Shown here: positions 29,142 through 37,508 of the stretch, piece after piece | Layout: the number at the start of each line of letters is the position of its first letter | How positions within the stretch are numbered: the stretch's first letter is position 1 | Source: Gammaproteobacteria bacterium | GTDB taxonomy: Bacteria > Pseudomonadota > Gammaproteobacteria > Enterobacterales > Alteromonadaceae | Length of the DNA stretch: 64,000 bases | Direction: 5' to 3' | Assembly: GCA_018825965.1 (NCBI GenBank) | Contig: JAHKAA010000010.1 | Location: forward strand, 1-64,000 | Position numbers and translations under genes: made by a program | The notes under the pieces: generated by a model | Database searches by the model: none | Seen by the model: the letters and a program-made list of their open reading frames with translations, nothing else | What the model was told of the DNA's origin: nothing

Positions 29142-29480
29142 ATGAAAATTACCTGCTTTATTCAATACCGGATCGATCCCTTTAAATTCGAACAATTTGC
29201 TCTTTATGCGGATAACTGGGGTAGCATCATCCCTGCCTGCGGTGGTGAATTGGTGGGTTATTTTTTGCCTCATGAAGGGAGCAATAATATAGCTTTTGGC
29301 CTGATCAGTTTTAACAGCCTGGCAGATTATGAGCAGTACAGAACACGATTAAAACAAAACGCGGCTGGCCAGGCTAATTTCGCTTTTGCACAAGGTGAAA
29401 AGTTTATTCTGGAAGAAAAACGTTCTTTTCTGACCCTGGTGCCTAAAACCTACCAAAAAGCTGCACAGGAGCTTTTATGA
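29142..29480 (+). CDS. NIPSNAP family protein
   Basis: This 112-residue protein has the ferredoxin-like alpha-beta-barrel pattern of the NIPSNAP family: [41 protein letters not shown] and [10 protein letters not shown]. The catalytic role of these proteins is generally unknown. It has a clear AAGGAG ribosome-binding site, overlaps the next gene by four bases and is divergent from an ArsR-type regulator. Confidence 0.85.
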   Translation: MKITCFIQYRIDPFKFEQFALYADNWGSIIPACGGELVGYFLPHEGSNNIAFGLISFNSLADYEQYRTRLKQNAAGQANFAFAQGEKFILEEKRSFLTLVPKTYQKAAQELL

Positions 29481-29794
29481 TTGCCGTTATTTTTGAAATG
29501 ATACCCCAACAGGGGCAAATGGAAAGCTACCAGAAACTGGCGGCAGAACTCGCTCAGAAACTCACCACACAAGCTGGTTTTATTTCAGTAGAACGATTTC
29601 AAAGCCTGAGCGATCCGGAAAAGCTGCTGTCTTTGTCCTTTTGGCAAGACGAAGAGTCTGTCAGCGCATGGCGTAATCAGCCAGATCATCGTCAGGCACA
29701 ACAGTCAGGAAAAGAGCAAATATTCCGGCATTACCGATTGCGGGTGGCAAAAGTTTGCAGGGATTACGATCTAATCAAGTCTAATCAGGCTTGA
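29477..29794 (+). CDS. Antibiotic biosynthesis monooxygenase-like (ABM) domain protein
   Basis: This 105-residue protein has the dimeric alpha-beta-barrel pattern seen in ABM-family proteins: [40 protein letters not shown] and [21 protein letters not shown]. Such proteins include quinone-handling monooxygenases and heme-degrading enzymes, but nothing here fixes the substrate. The ATGA overlap with the NIPSNAP gene indicates translational coupling. Confidence 0.8.
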   Translation: MIAVIFEMIPQQGQMESYQKLAAELAQKLTTQAGFISVERFQSLSDPEKLLSLSFWQDEESVSAWRNQPDHRQAQQSGKEQIFRHYRLRVAKVCRDYDLIKSNQA

Positions 29795-29803
29795 TTAGAC
29801 TTG
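29776..29803 (+). terminator. 12-pair stem-loop over the ABM gene stop codon
   Basis: CAAGTCTAATCA-GGCT-TGATTAGACTTG is a perfect 12-pair hairpin whose right arm contains the TGA stop. No T-run follows, so it is not a standard intrinsic terminator. It may stabilise the 3' end of the operon mRNA or bind a protein. The bases from 29804 to 29964 hold no gene. Confidence 0.45.
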
Positions 29804-29928
29804 AATCATAAGCCAAGCAAGCCACTACCTGATTAGAGGAAGTGCTAACGTAAAAAGATCAAGCAATAGGAAGTACAAAGGAGGGATAAACCCAGTCCTT
29901 GCGTCTGGTTTGCGCTTCCAAAGGCCGT

Positions 29929-29934
29929 TATACT
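29929..29934 (+). promoter_or_regulatory. Possible -10 box of the MNT-HEPN operon
   Basis: TATACT lies 31 bases before the ATG of the nucleotidyltransferase gene. No good -35 hexamer is found at the right distance (TGGTTT at 29906-29911 is the only candidate). If real, the promoter may need an activator or may be weak. Confidence 0.3.
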
Positions 29935-29964
29935 GCGACTTATTCAATCAGGTAAAGACTTTTT

Positions 29965-30261
29965 ATGCGCCTCACCTCTGCCGAAATAACAGCCATCAAA
30001 ACAGCCGTTGCTCAGGTTGCCGGCACTGCTGCCACTGTGCGTTTATTTGGTTCCCGAATGGACGATCATAAACAAGGCGGTGATATAGATTTGCTGGTGG
30101 AAATGCCAGGGGAAATAGAAAACGCCGCTTTGACCGCAGCACGAATTGAAGCTCATATTATTATGGCTTTGGGCGATCAGAAAATAGATGTGTTATTAAA
30201 AGCACCCAATCTGGCAATACAGCCTATCCACCAGATCGCAGAAAAAGGAATTTTGTTATGA
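29965..30261 (+). CDS. MNT-domain nucleotidyltransferase antitoxin (MntA-like)
   Basis: This 98-residue minimal nucleotidyltransferase has the signature GSR-x7-GGDIDLLVE (about residues 31-47). A third acidic position is in KIDVLL (about 74-79). It is directly followed, with a four-base overlap, by a HEPN protein. In characterised MntA-HepT pairs the nucleotidyltransferase neutralises the HEPN RNase by AMPylating a tyrosine near its active site. The same mechanism is inferred here. Confidence 0.85.
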   Translation: MRLTSAEITAIKTAVAQVAGTAATVRLFGSRMDDHKQGGDIDLLVEMPGEIENAALTAARIEAHIIMALGDQKIDVLLKAPNLAIQPIHQIAEKGILL

Positions 30262-30755
30262 CATTAAATCAGGATGAGCAACTCAGACTGGCATTTTTGA
30301 TCAGAGTGATTAAAAAAGAACAACAGCATCTGTTGCAAACCGATGCCCGTCTTTTTGCAACACCACTCACTAAGGAAAAACTGGCAGAGTTAGAACAAAA
30401 CATTGGTCTTGCAGAGCAGTTAGATGCCTTTGCCAGCCGTTTTGGCCGGTTACAGGACAATGTAGGCGACAAGTTGTTACCTGCAGTATTGCTGGCTTTA
30501 GGAGAAAAAAAAGGTCCTGTTCTCGACAACTTAAATAAGGCTGAAAAATTTGGCTGGCTCAGCTCATCCGGTGACTGGATAGCAGCCCGACAACTTCGCA
30601 ATAAAATGGTGCATGAGTATATTGAAGATCCAGAGATTCTGGCCGCGTCATTTAATGTAGCCCATCAATTTATCCAGTTGTTACAAAACTTTTCACAACA
30701 ACTGATCGAGGCAGTTGAATCAAGAGGACTTGCTATCCCTGAAGATAAAAAGTAA
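30258..30755 (+). CDS. HEPN-domain toxin (HepT-like)
   Basis: This 165-residue all-helical protein has the HEPN ribonuclease motif R-x4-H followed by a tyrosine, RNKMVHEY (about residues 114-121). This matches the HepT active site and AMPylation target. It is longer than many HepT proteins (about 140), with an extended N-terminus. It pairs with the MNT gene by a four-base overlap and sits beside an FRG gene between housekeeping genes, as expected of a small mobile accessory patch. Confidence 0.8.
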   Translation: MTLNQDEQLRLAFLIRVIKKEQQHLLQTDARLFATPLTKEKLAELEQNIGLAEQLDAFASRFGRLQDNVGDKLLPAVLLALGEKKGPVLDNLNKAEKFGWLSSSGDWIAARQLRNKMVHEYIEDPEILAASFNVAHQFIQLLQNFSQQLIEAVESRGLAIPEDKK

Positions 30756-30789
30756 ACAGGTTATAGTCCAATCAGGGTAGTGATTAATC

Positions 30790-31689
30790 ATGAGAAACAA
30801 AGGTACCATAGGCAGCATTCGCACCCTTCTTGGCTGTCTTCCAGACAAATGCAATAACTATGTCTATTTTTTTCGAGGCCACAGCGACAAAGAATATTCT
30901 TTAAAACCATCCATATATAGGAATGCAAAATGGATATCAAATGAACACCGGATAGTTCGTGAAATTTTGATGCGTTGCCCTCAAGACTTCATAGGTATGC
31001 CAAGTAGCTTTGAAAAGCTGGTGAAGATGCAACACTATGATTTACCCACCCGACTACTTGATGTCACTGAAAACCCTTTAGTTGCACTTTATTTTGCCTG
31101 TCAGGATACAAGCAAGGATGGTGAACTTCTTTGCTTTAAAATTCCAAAAAGTGAAATCAAATACTATGACAGTGACACGGTAAGTATGATTGCAAACCTT
31201 CCTTGGCTGGACCAGCACTTTGAAATTGAAGATCAATATTCATCGTCGCCCGAGAGTTTTCGCAATTCCAAAAACCTGCATGCTGGCAAGTTACTTCAAG
31301 CTATACAACAAGAAAATCCTTCTTTTCGGGAACAGATTAACCCTAAGGATCTTAAACGGGTATTGTGTGTCAAATCCAAGATGGACAACCCAAGAGTTAT
31401 CCGTCAAGACGGCGCATTTTTCTTGTTTGGGATGAAAAAACTTAAAGACCAACTTGCAGATTTACCAAAGGAATGGAAGTTTCATCCACATGACCAGCCT
31501 TTGATTGTTACAAAATCCAAAAAAAAGGATTTATTGGATCAGTTGAGTACCTTTGGAATATCACGAGCAAAACTTTTCCCCGAAATAGACAAAATTGCTG
31601 AATATCTAAAGAGCGACTTTGACTTTAACGAAGAAATTTTTCAGTCAAATGAGCAAAGACAAATAGCTGGTCCGAGGGTTAGCAGATAG
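30790..31689 (+). CDS. FRG-domain protein
   Basis: This 299-residue protein begins with an FRG domain, recognised from YFFRGHSDKEYSLKPSIYR (about residues 23-41), LVKMQHYDLPTRLLDVTENP (about 77-96) and VALYFAC. FRG domains are found in bacterial and phage proteins of unknown biochemistry, some in defence contexts. The C-terminal region ends with lysine-rich helices and no recognised domain. The gene is more AT-rich than its neighbours and follows the MNT-HEPN pair by 34 bases, so the three may have arrived together. Confidence 0.8.
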   Translation: MRNKGTIGSIRTLLGCLPDKCNNYVYFFRGHSDKEYSLKPSIYRNAKWISNEHRIVREILMRCPQDFIGMPSSFEKLVKMQHYDLPTRLLDVTENPLVALYFACQDTSKDGELLCFKIPKSEIKYYDSDTVSMIANLPWLDQHFEIEDQYSSSPESFRNSKNLHAGKLLQAIQQENPSFREQINPKDLKRVLCVKSKMDNPRVIRQDGAFFLFGMKKLKDQLADLPKEWKFHPHDQPLIVTKSKKKDLLDQLSTFGISRAKLFPEIDKIAEYLKSDFDFNEEIFQSNEQRQIAGPRVSR

Positions 31690-31727
31690 TTTTAACTAAC
31701 GAAGCACAAGCTTCGTTAGTTAAAACT
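31688..31727. terminator. Long bidirectional hairpin terminator between FRG and pilU
   Basis: AGTTTTAACTAACGAAGC-ACAA and its complement form a perfect 18-pair stem beginning at the FRG stop codon. The stem arms end in TTTT-rich sequence on both strands, and the gene on the other side (pilU) ends eight bases later. It could serve both convergent genes. Confidence 0.75.
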
Positions 31728-31735
31728 ATTAGCAC

Positions 31736-32854
31736 TTAATCATTATCTGTTAAGCCCGCCACTGTCACACCAGACAATAAGCCTGCACCTGTGGTGCCTT
31801 CCTGCAGTTTCATCATCAAACGTAAATCGTTGGGAGAATCAGCATAATGCAAAGCGTCGGCGTGGCTGATTTGGCCTGCTTTGTATAAATCGTATAACGC
31901 CTGATCAAAGGTTTGCATGCCCAACTCACGGGATTTGCTCATCACAGCTTTAATTTCACCTATTTCGCCACGTTTAATTAAATCAGCAATCAGCGGCGAA
32001 TTCAGCAGCACTTCAATAGCTGCAACCCGTTTTTTACCATCCACAGTAGGCACCAGTTGCTGGGCAACTATGGCACGTAAATTCAGTGATAAATCAAAAA
32101 GTAACTTGCCGTGTTTTTCTTTGGGCACCAAATGCATAATACGGTCTATGCCCTGATTGGCGTTGTTGGCGTGCAAAGTAGCTATACATAAGTGACCGGT
32201 TTCGGCAAAAGACAAGGCGTATTCCATGGTGTCCTGACTACGGATTTCACCAATAAGAATCACATCAGGAGCCTGACGTAACGAGCTTTTCAGCGCCGCT
32301 TCAAAGGACTCGGTATCTATCCCCACTTCACGCTGAGTCACCAGGCTTTTTTGGTGATCGTGCACAAATTCAATAGGGTCTTCTATGGTTAAAATATGAC
32401 CACGGGCATTTTGATTGCGATAACCAAGTAATGCGGCTAAGGAAGTCGATTTACCAGCGCCTGTGCCCCCAACAAACAACACCAAACCACGTTTGGACAT
32501 GATAATGTCTTTGAGTACAGTCGGCAGGCCTAAGTCGTCCGCTTTAGGGATGGTGGTGACAATACGACGCACCACCATACCCGCCTGATCACGTTGCCAA
32601 AAGGCGGATACCCGAAAGCGCCCTGCTTCATTGGCAATAGCGAAGTTACATTCTTTTTCCTGCTGAAACTGCGCCTGTTGTTTTGCCGTCATGGCCGATA
32701 ACACCAGCGCCAGCGATTGCTCAGGGTCCAGCACTTGTTCAGCTATAGGTAACATTTCGCCATTAATTTTGGCGGAAGCCGCAAGGCCTGCTGTGATAAA
32801 CAAATCCGAAGCACCAGCGGCCACCATTTTGTGTAAATAATCCACTAACATCAT
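31736..32854 (-). CDS. pilU: Twitching motility ATPase PilU
   Basis: This 372-residue PilT/GspE-family ATPase has Walker A in FVGGTGAGKSTSLAAL, the Asp box around LTIEDPIEFVH, Walker B in RQAPDVILIGEIR, and the His box ETGHLCIATLHANN. It lacks the AIRNLIRE motif of PilT and has a C-terminal extension, which fits PilU, an accessory retraction ATPase of type IV pili. It follows pilT by five bases in the usual pilT-pilU order. Confidence 0.93.
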   Translation of the reverse strand: MMLVDYLHKMVAAGASDLFITAGLAASAKINGEMLPIAEQVLDPEQSLALVLSAMTAKQQAQFQQEKECNFAIANEAGRFRVSAFWQRDQAGMVVRRIVTTIPKADDLGLPTVLKDIIMSKRGLVLFVGGTGAGKSTSLAALLGYRNQNARGHILTIEDPIEFVHDHQKSLVTQREVGIDTESFEAALKSSLRQAPDVILIGEIRSQDTMEYALSFAETGHLCIATLHANNANQGIDRIMHLVPKEKHGKLLFDLSLNLRAIVAQQLVPTVDGKKRVAAIEVLLNSPLIADLIKRGEIGEIKAVMSKSRELGMQTFDQALYDLYKAGQISHADALHYADSPNDLRLMMKLQEGTTGAGLLSGVTVAGLTDND

Positions 32855-32859
32855 AGCAG

Positions 32860-33924
32860 TTACCCCATCCGGCCCATGCTGCCCATACTGTTAAAAGAGT
32901 TTTTATCCTGAGCTTTGGCCAAGGCGTCTTTTTGGTTAATAGTGCCACGGCTGACCAGATTGATCAGGCATTGGTCCATAGTCTGCATGCCATGAGAAGC
33001 ACCGGTTTGGATCACTGAGTACATCTGAGCAATTTTATCTTCACGAATAAGGTTTCGAATGGCCGGAACACCCAACATAATTTCGTGTGCAGCCACCCTG
33101 CCGCCACCATTTTTCTTCAGCAAGGTTTGTGAAATAACAGCTCTGAGTGATTCAGACAACATAGAACGTACCATGGCTTTTTCTTCGCCAGGGAAAACGT
33201 CAATAATCCTGTCTATGGTTTTTGGTGCTGAGGTGGTGTGCAAAGTACCAAACACCAAATGACCTGTTTCTGCTGCTGTCATGGCCAGCCGAATGGTTTC
33301 CAAATCCCGCAGCTCACCCACCAGTATTACATCAGGATCTTCACGCAGCGCTGAGCGCAAGGCGTTGCTGAAACTATGAGTATCGCGGTGCACTTCACGC
33401 TGGTTAATTAAACTCAGTTTATTCTGGTGCACAAATTCAATAGGATCTTCTATCGTCAGAATATGGTGATTTTTAGTGCTGTTAATGTAATCAATCATAG
33501 CCGCCAATGTAGTGGACTTACCCGAACCTGTAGGACCTGTCACCAGCACCAGTCCGCGTGGGTTGTCAGAAATACTGCGAAACACATCCGGCGCATGCAA
33601 ATCTTCCAGACTTAATACTTCGCTTGGGATGGTACGAAACACAGCTGCAGCGCCGCGGTTTTGTACAAAAGCATTGACACGAAAACGCGCTAAACCCGGC
33701 ACTTCAAAAGAAAAGTCGGATTCGAGCTTTTCTTCGTATTCTTTACGCTGACGGTCATTCATAATGTCGTACACCAAAGAGTGCACCGCTTTGTGGTCTA
33801 AAGCCGGAATATTTAAGCGTCGCACATCACCATCTACCCGAATGAGGGGCGGTACACCGGCTGATAAATGTAGATCCGAGGCTTTATGTTGCACACTAAA
33901 GGCGAGTAATTCGGTAATATCCAT
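32860..33924 (-). CDS. pilT: Twitching motility retraction ATPase PilT
   Basis: This 354-residue hexameric ATPase of the inner-membrane pilus base powers pilus retraction. The N-terminus is ITELLAFSVQHKASDLHLSA. Walker A is VTGPTGSGKSTTLAAM, the Walker B region is REDPDVILVGELRD, and the PilT-specific AIRNLIRE is intact. I chose the ATG at 33924 with GGAG about 11 bases upstream; an in-frame GTG at 33936 would leave no room for a ribosome-binding site. It is divergent from yggS, 42 bases away. Confidence 0.95.
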   Translation of the reverse strand: MDITELLAFSVQHKASDLHLSAGVPPLIRVDGDVRRLNIPALDHKAVHSLVYDIMNDRQRKEYEEKLESDFSFEVPGLARFRVNAFVQNRGAAAVFRTIPSEVLSLEDLHAPDVFRSISDNPRGLVLVTGPTGSGKSTTLAAMIDYINSTKNHHILTIEDPIEFVHQNKLSLINQREVHRDTHSFSNALRSALREDPDVILVGELRDLETIRLAMTAAETGHLVFGTLHTTSAPKTIDRIIDVFPGEEKAMVRSMLSESLRAVISQTLLKKNGGGRVAAHEIMLGVPAIRNLIREDKIAQMYSVIQTGASHGMQTMDQCLINLVSRGTINQKDALAKAQDKNSFNSMGSMGRMG

Positions 33925-33966
33925 GATGACAAGCACTCCAAAGCAAGGGCCAAAAACAGAGTTGAT

Positions 33967-34656
33967 ATGACAAACAACATAGCAGAAGCGTTGAAATCAG
34001 CCTACAACGCCATCACAGAATTTCAGATAAAACAGCAATTAACCCAACAAAGCCGTCTGATTGCTGTCAGTAAAACCAAACCAGCCTGCTCTGTTGCAGC
34101 TGCTTATCAGGCAGGCCAACGCGCTTTTGGTGAAAACTATGTACAGGAACTGGTCAGTAAAGCGACAGAACTGCACCAGCTTGACGGCATAGAATGGCAT
34201 TTTATTGGCCCTATTCAGTCCAATAAAACCAAAGACATAGCGCTTTACGCCGACTGGGTGCACAGCGTAGACAGGCTAAAAATTGCGGAACGTTTATCAG
34301 CGCAGCGCCCTTTGGATAAAACACCACTTCAGATGCTGCTGCAGGTCAATATCAGCGGTGAAGAGTCAAAATCAGGCATAGAACCCGACGAGTTGTTGCA
34401 GCTGGCTGACGCTGTCGCCAAATTACCGCAACTTAGGCTCAAAGGTTTAATGGCTATTCCAGAGCCCGGCAAAGGAGCTGAAGCTTTTGCCCAGATGCAA
34501 CAGCTGTCACAACAATTGCAACAGCAACATCCTGATGCCAAAGAACTTTCAATGGGCATGTCAGACGACTGGCAAGAGGCTCTGCGCTTTGGTTCTACTA
34601 TGATAAGATTAGGCACGGCCATTTTCGGAGCCAGGGAAACAAATTCAGATGATTGA
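33967..34656 (+). CDS. yggS: PLP homeostasis protein YggS (PLPBP family)
   Basis: This 229-residue single-domain PLP-binding protein has a fold like alanine racemase. Motifs are LIAVSKTKP (PLP lysine), AFGENYVQELVSK, WHFIGPIQSNKTK, LSMGMSDDWQEALRFGSTMIRLGTA. It buffers pyridoxal phosphate and affects amino-acid metabolism. It is in the conserved pilT-yggS-proC-yggT neighbourhood. Its last codons are part of an imperfect repeat with the sequence just upstream of proC. Confidence 0.95.
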   Translation: MTNNIAEALKSAYNAITEFQIKQQLTQQSRLIAVSKTKPACSVAAAYQAGQRAFGENYVQELVSKATELHQLDGIEWHFIGPIQSNKTKDIALYADWVHSVDRLKIAERLSAQRPLDKTPLQMLLQVNISGEESKSGIEPDELLQLADAVAKLPQLRLKGLMAIPEPGKGAEAFAQMQQLSQQLQQQHPDAKELSMGMSDDWQEALRFGSTMIRLGTAIFGARETNSDD

Positions 34657-34805
34657 TAATACGGTAGCATTTATAGGCGCTGGCAATATGGCGCAGTGCA
34701 TTAAATTGATGGGGCATGATCATGTCCGCAGCAATGGAAAAAAATTCGCATGATTGACAATACAGTCGCATTTATAGGCGCTGGCAATATGGCGCAGTGC
34801 ATTAT
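34629..34805 (+). repeat. Imperfect direct duplication of the yggS end/proC start
   Basis: About 76 bases at 34629-34704 recur at 34730-34805, offset by 101 bases. From the ATG onward the first 55 bases differ at only three positions, all synonymous. Upstream of the ATG the two copies still align (GGGAAACAAATTCAGATGATTGA against TGGAAAAAAATTCGCATGATTGA shares 18 or more positions), so the second copy carries a relic of a yggS 3' end. Copy one breaks off after codon 18 of proC into unrelated sequence. This fits recombination with a diverged homologous segment better than simple slippage. Confidence 0.8.
34649..34753 (+). pseudogene. Truncated duplicate of the proC 5' end (34-codon ORF)
   Basis: This small ORF starts inside the last codons of yggS. 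Its first 18 residues (MIDNTVAFIGAGNMAQCI) are identical to the N-terminus of ProC. It then reads KLMGHDHVRSNGKKFA and stops. Its stop overlaps the true proC start by four bases (ATGA), so ribosomes finishing it could restart on proC. It holds only the beginning of the NAD(P)-binding motif and is very unlikely to be an enzyme. It may act as a leader peptide coupling yggS and proC translation. Confidence 0.65.
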
Positions 34806-35565
34806 TGGCGGTATGATTCAGCAGGGGTATCCGGCTGAAAATATTATTGCTGCCAACCGCAATGCAGAAAAATTAAAGGCCTTAAAAAGCCAGTACAACA
34901 TTGAAACCACCACAGACAATATCGAAGCGGTCACCAAAGCCGATGTCATAGTACTGGCGGTGAAACCTCAGATGATGGCTGAAGTCTGTCAGCAACTGAT
35001 AGAACAGGCACCTGAATGTCAGGAGAAGCTGTTTATCTCGGTTGCCGCTGGCATTTCTGTTGAGCGTTTTGAGCAAATGTTAGGTCAGGTTCGTATTATC
35101 CGCGCTATGCCCAATACACCGGCTTTAGTGGGTTTAGGGGTCACAGGTTTATTCCCAAGCCGCTGCTCTGTGTATGAGCAGTCCTTTACCGAAAAGCTGT
35201 TTGCAGGCACAGGCAAAACCGTCTGGCTGGAAAAAGAGCAGGACATTAACGCTATTATTGCAGTCACTGGCAGCGCACCGGCTTATTTTTTCTATTTTAT
35301 GCAGGCCATGCAACAAGTCGCACAAGAACTGGGTTTTGATGAAAACCAGGCCAAAGCTATGGTGGCGCAAACTGCTTTAGGTGCAGCCACTATGGCCAGT
35401 CAGTCTGATTTATCTTTTGAAGCATTACGCGCTCAGGTCACCTCTAAAGGCGGCACCACACACGAAGCTATTGAAACTTTTAAACAACATAAGCTTGAAA
35501 GCATGGTCAAAGACGCCATGTATGCAGCAATACGCCGTGCTGAAGAAATGGCAAAAACTCTTTAA
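34750..35565 (+). CDS. proC: Pyrroline-5-carboxylate reductase
   Basis: This 271-residue enzyme catalyses the last step of proline synthesis. Motifs are the Rossmann FIGAGNMAQCIIGGMI, VLAVKPQMM, RAMPNTPALVGLGVTG, and the C-terminal TSKGGTTHEAIETF. It lies immediately downstream of the duplicated fragment of its own start and 9 bases before yggT. Confidence 0.97.
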   Translation: MIDNTVAFIGAGNMAQCIIGGMIQQGYPAENIIAANRNAEKLKALKSQYNIETTTDNIEAVTKADVIVLAVKPQMMAEVCQQLIEQAPECQEKLFISVAAGISVERFEQMLGQVRIIRAMPNTPALVGLGVTGLFPSRCSVYEQSFTEKLFAGTGKTVWLEKEQDINAIIAVTGSAPAYFFYFMQAMQQVAQELGFDENQAKAMVAQTALGAATMASQSDLSFEALRAQVTSKGGTTHEAIETFKQHKLESMVKDAMYAAIRRAEEMAKTL

Positions 35566-35574
35566 GGACCCATA

Positions 35575-36117
35575 ATGACCGAAGCATTCTTTTTTCTGTT
35601 AAGCAGCCTGATCAAACTTTATCTGATGGTGGTGCTGCTTCGCATCTGGTTGCAAAGCGCCAAAGCGGATTTTTACAATCCATTTAGTCAGTTTGTTGTC
35701 AAAGCCACCAATCCGGCCATTATCCCTCTGCGCCGCTTTTTACCCAGCATGGGCCCTGTTGATACCGCCAGTTGGATCTTTGCTTTTGCTATTTGTGTAC
35801 TGCATGTGGTGATAGTGCAATTACTGCAATTAGGTCAGGTCATTTATATGTATTTGCCTTTAAGTGCTTTGGTATTGCTGATCACCGAAGCGCTGCAACT
35901 GGCGTTCTGGATTTTAGTGATCCGTGCTTTATTAAGCTGGTTTAGTCAGGGCCGTAATCCGGTTGAGCTGGTGATGCACCAGTTAACTGAACCTTTATTA
36001 CGTCCGGTACGCAGAGTTATACCCGCTATGGGTGGTTTGGATCTGTCTTTGCTGGTAGTGCTGTTGGGCATTCAGTTTATTCAGATTTTATTGACCAATA
36101 TGTTACGTGGTTTTTAA
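35575..36117 (+). CDS. yggT: YggT family integral membrane protein
   Basis: This 180-residue inner-membrane protein has two YGGT repeats, each with paired hydrophobic helices and an arginine-rich PxxxR pattern: ATNPAIIPLRRFLPSMG (about 43-59) and LTEPLLRPVRRVIPAMGG (about 137-154). The family is linked to osmotic tolerance and cell-division-related functions, but the mechanism is unknown. It is in the conserved proC-yggT-yggU order. Confidence 0.93.
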   Translation: MTEAFFFLLSSLIKLYLMVVLLRIWLQSAKADFYNPFSQFVVKATNPAIIPLRRFLPSMGPVDTASWIFAFAICVLHVVIVQLLQLGQVIYMYLPLSALVLLITEALQLAFWILVIRALLSWFSQGRNPVELVMHQLTEPLLRPVRRVIPAMGGLDLSLLVVLLGIQFIQILLTNMLRGF

Positions 36118-36411
36118 TTGTTAACCCAGCTGGACAATGGCGATATTCTGCTGCAACTGCATGTGCAGCCAGGTGCCAGCCGGGATCAGTTTTTAGGTTT
36201 GCATGGTGATGCCATTAAGGTAGCTATTAAAGCGCCGCCTGTAGATGGCAAAGCCAATGCTCACCTACAACAATTTCTGGCCCAAAGTTTTGACGTTTCA
36301 AAACGTCAGGTGCTACTGGAAAAAGGCGAACTGAGCCGACAGAAAAAATGGCGAATTCTGGCGCCCTGTTCTGTTCCCGACGCCTTACAACCTTATCTGG
36401 AGTCGACATGA
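36118..36411 (+). CDS. yggU: UPF0235/DUF167 protein YggU
   Basis: This 97-residue small cytoplasmic protein has the family motifs LQLHVQPGASRDQFLG and VAIKAPPVDGKANAHL. There is no ATG at a suitable place. The best start is TTG directly after the yggT stop, which implies translational coupling. The function is unknown. It overlaps the next gene by four bases. Confidence 0.9.
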   Translation: MLTQLDNGDILLQLHVQPGASRDQFLGLHGDAIKVAIKAPPVDGKANAHLQQFLAQSFDVSKRQVLLEKGELSRQKKWRILAPCSVPDALQPYLEST

Positions 36412-36833
36412 AAATTTATCTGATGGCAGCAAGTCTGGTTCTTGCCTTGTTTCTAAGCCCACTTCAGGCGGAGCAAAAAAAAGTATTGGGGCCATGGGAT
36501 GTGCATTACATTGCCTTTGACAGCACTATGATTGACGCCAAAATAGCCCAAAGTTATCAACTGCAGCGCAGTAAATATCAGGCCGTACTGAATATATCAG
36601 TGCTCAATAGTAAGGATCAAAAAGCACAACAAGTGCGAATTTCCGGCACTGCCACAGATCTGACGCAAAAACAGATCGAACTAAGCTTTCGTGAAGTAAA
36701 AGAAGGGGATGCCATTTATTATCTGGCCCAAGTGCCGGTACACGACCAAAAACACCTGAAGTTTAAACTGGATATCTGGCAAGGCACGCAGAACCAAAAA
36801 CTCGAATTCTCTCAAGTCTTTTATACTGAGTAG
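36408..36833 (+). CDS. DUF4426 family exported protein
   Basis: This 141-residue protein has a signal peptide MKIYLMAASLVLALFLSPLQA. The mature part is beta-rich, starting KKVLGPWDVHYIAFDSTMI. I recognise it as the DUF4426 type that follows yggU in related gammaproteobacteria. The ATG at 36408 overlaps the yggU stop (ATGA). Periplasmic location is inferred, and the function is unknown. Confidence 0.8.
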   Translation: MKIYLMAASLVLALFLSPLQAEQKKVLGPWDVHYIAFDSTMIDAKIAQSYQLQRSKYQAVLNISVLNSKDQKAQQVRISGTATDLTQKQIELSFREVKEGDAIYYLAQVPVHDQKHLKFKLDIWQGTQNQKLEFSQVFYTE

Positions 36834-36847
36834 TAGTCTCTTTATCC

Positions 36848-36872
36848 GGCTCAGTATCCACTGAGCCTTTTT
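36848..36872 (+). terminator. Terminator of the yggS-proC-yggT-yggU operon
   Basis: GGCTCAGT-ATCC-ACTGAGCC is followed by TTTTTG, 15 bases past the DUF4426 stop and just before rdgB. Confidence 0.88.
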
Positions 36873-36890
36873 GTCTCAAAGGTTTCCCTC

Positions 36891-37508
36891 ATGAATAAAC
36901 TTGTTTTAGCCACGGGCAATAAAGGTAAATTAGCCGAATTATCCGCCTTACTTGCACCTTTTGACTGGCAGGTGTTGCCGCAGTCCGATTTTCAGGTGCC
37001 TGACGCTATTGAAGATGGTTTAAGTTTTATAGAAAACTCCTTAATTAAAGCCCGTCATGCCAGCCGTTTAACAGGCCTGCCCGCTATTGCCGACGACTCA
37101 GGTTTAGCTGTAGATGCTTTAGGTGGCGCACCTGGTATTTATTCAGCCCGTTATGCGGGTGAGCATGGCAATGATTTAAAAAACCTGCAAAAGCTGCTGG
37201 TCGATTTACAGGCTGTACCACAAGGCCAACGTGCCGCTCAGTTTCATTGTGTATTGGCTTTTGTGCGTCATGCTGACGACCCTGTGCCAGTGATAGCCCA
37301 TGGCATCTGGCATGGCCAGATTGCCTTTGAAGCAGCAGGTTCAGGGGGTTTTGGTTACGACCCTATATTTATTCCTGATGATGCCCAAAGCGCAGCCTCA
37401 ACACAGTGCACGGCAGCAGAGCTAAGCTCAGATCAGAAAAAAGCCATCAGTCACAGAGGCAAAGCCTTACGCTTATTGGTGTCTTTGCTGAAAGGCGAAC
37501 ACGCCTGA
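36891..37508 (+). CDS. rdgB: XTP/dITP diphosphatase (RdgB/HAM1)
   Basis: This 205-residue house-cleaning nucleotidase hydrolyses non-canonical purine triphosphates. Motifs are [47 protein letters not shown] and [10 protein letters not shown]. It shares one base with the hemW start, the usual rdgB-hemW arrangement. Confidence 0.97.
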   Translation: MNKLVLATGNKGKLAELSALLAPFDWQVLPQSDFQVPDAIEDGLSFIENSLIKARHASRLTGLPAIADDSGLAVDALGGAPGIYSARYAGEHGNDLKNLQKLLVDLQAVPQGQRAAQFHCVLAFVRHADDPVPVIAHGIWHGQIAFEAAGSGGFGYDPIFIPDDAQSAASTQCTAAELSSDQKKAISHRGKALRLLVSLLKGEHA

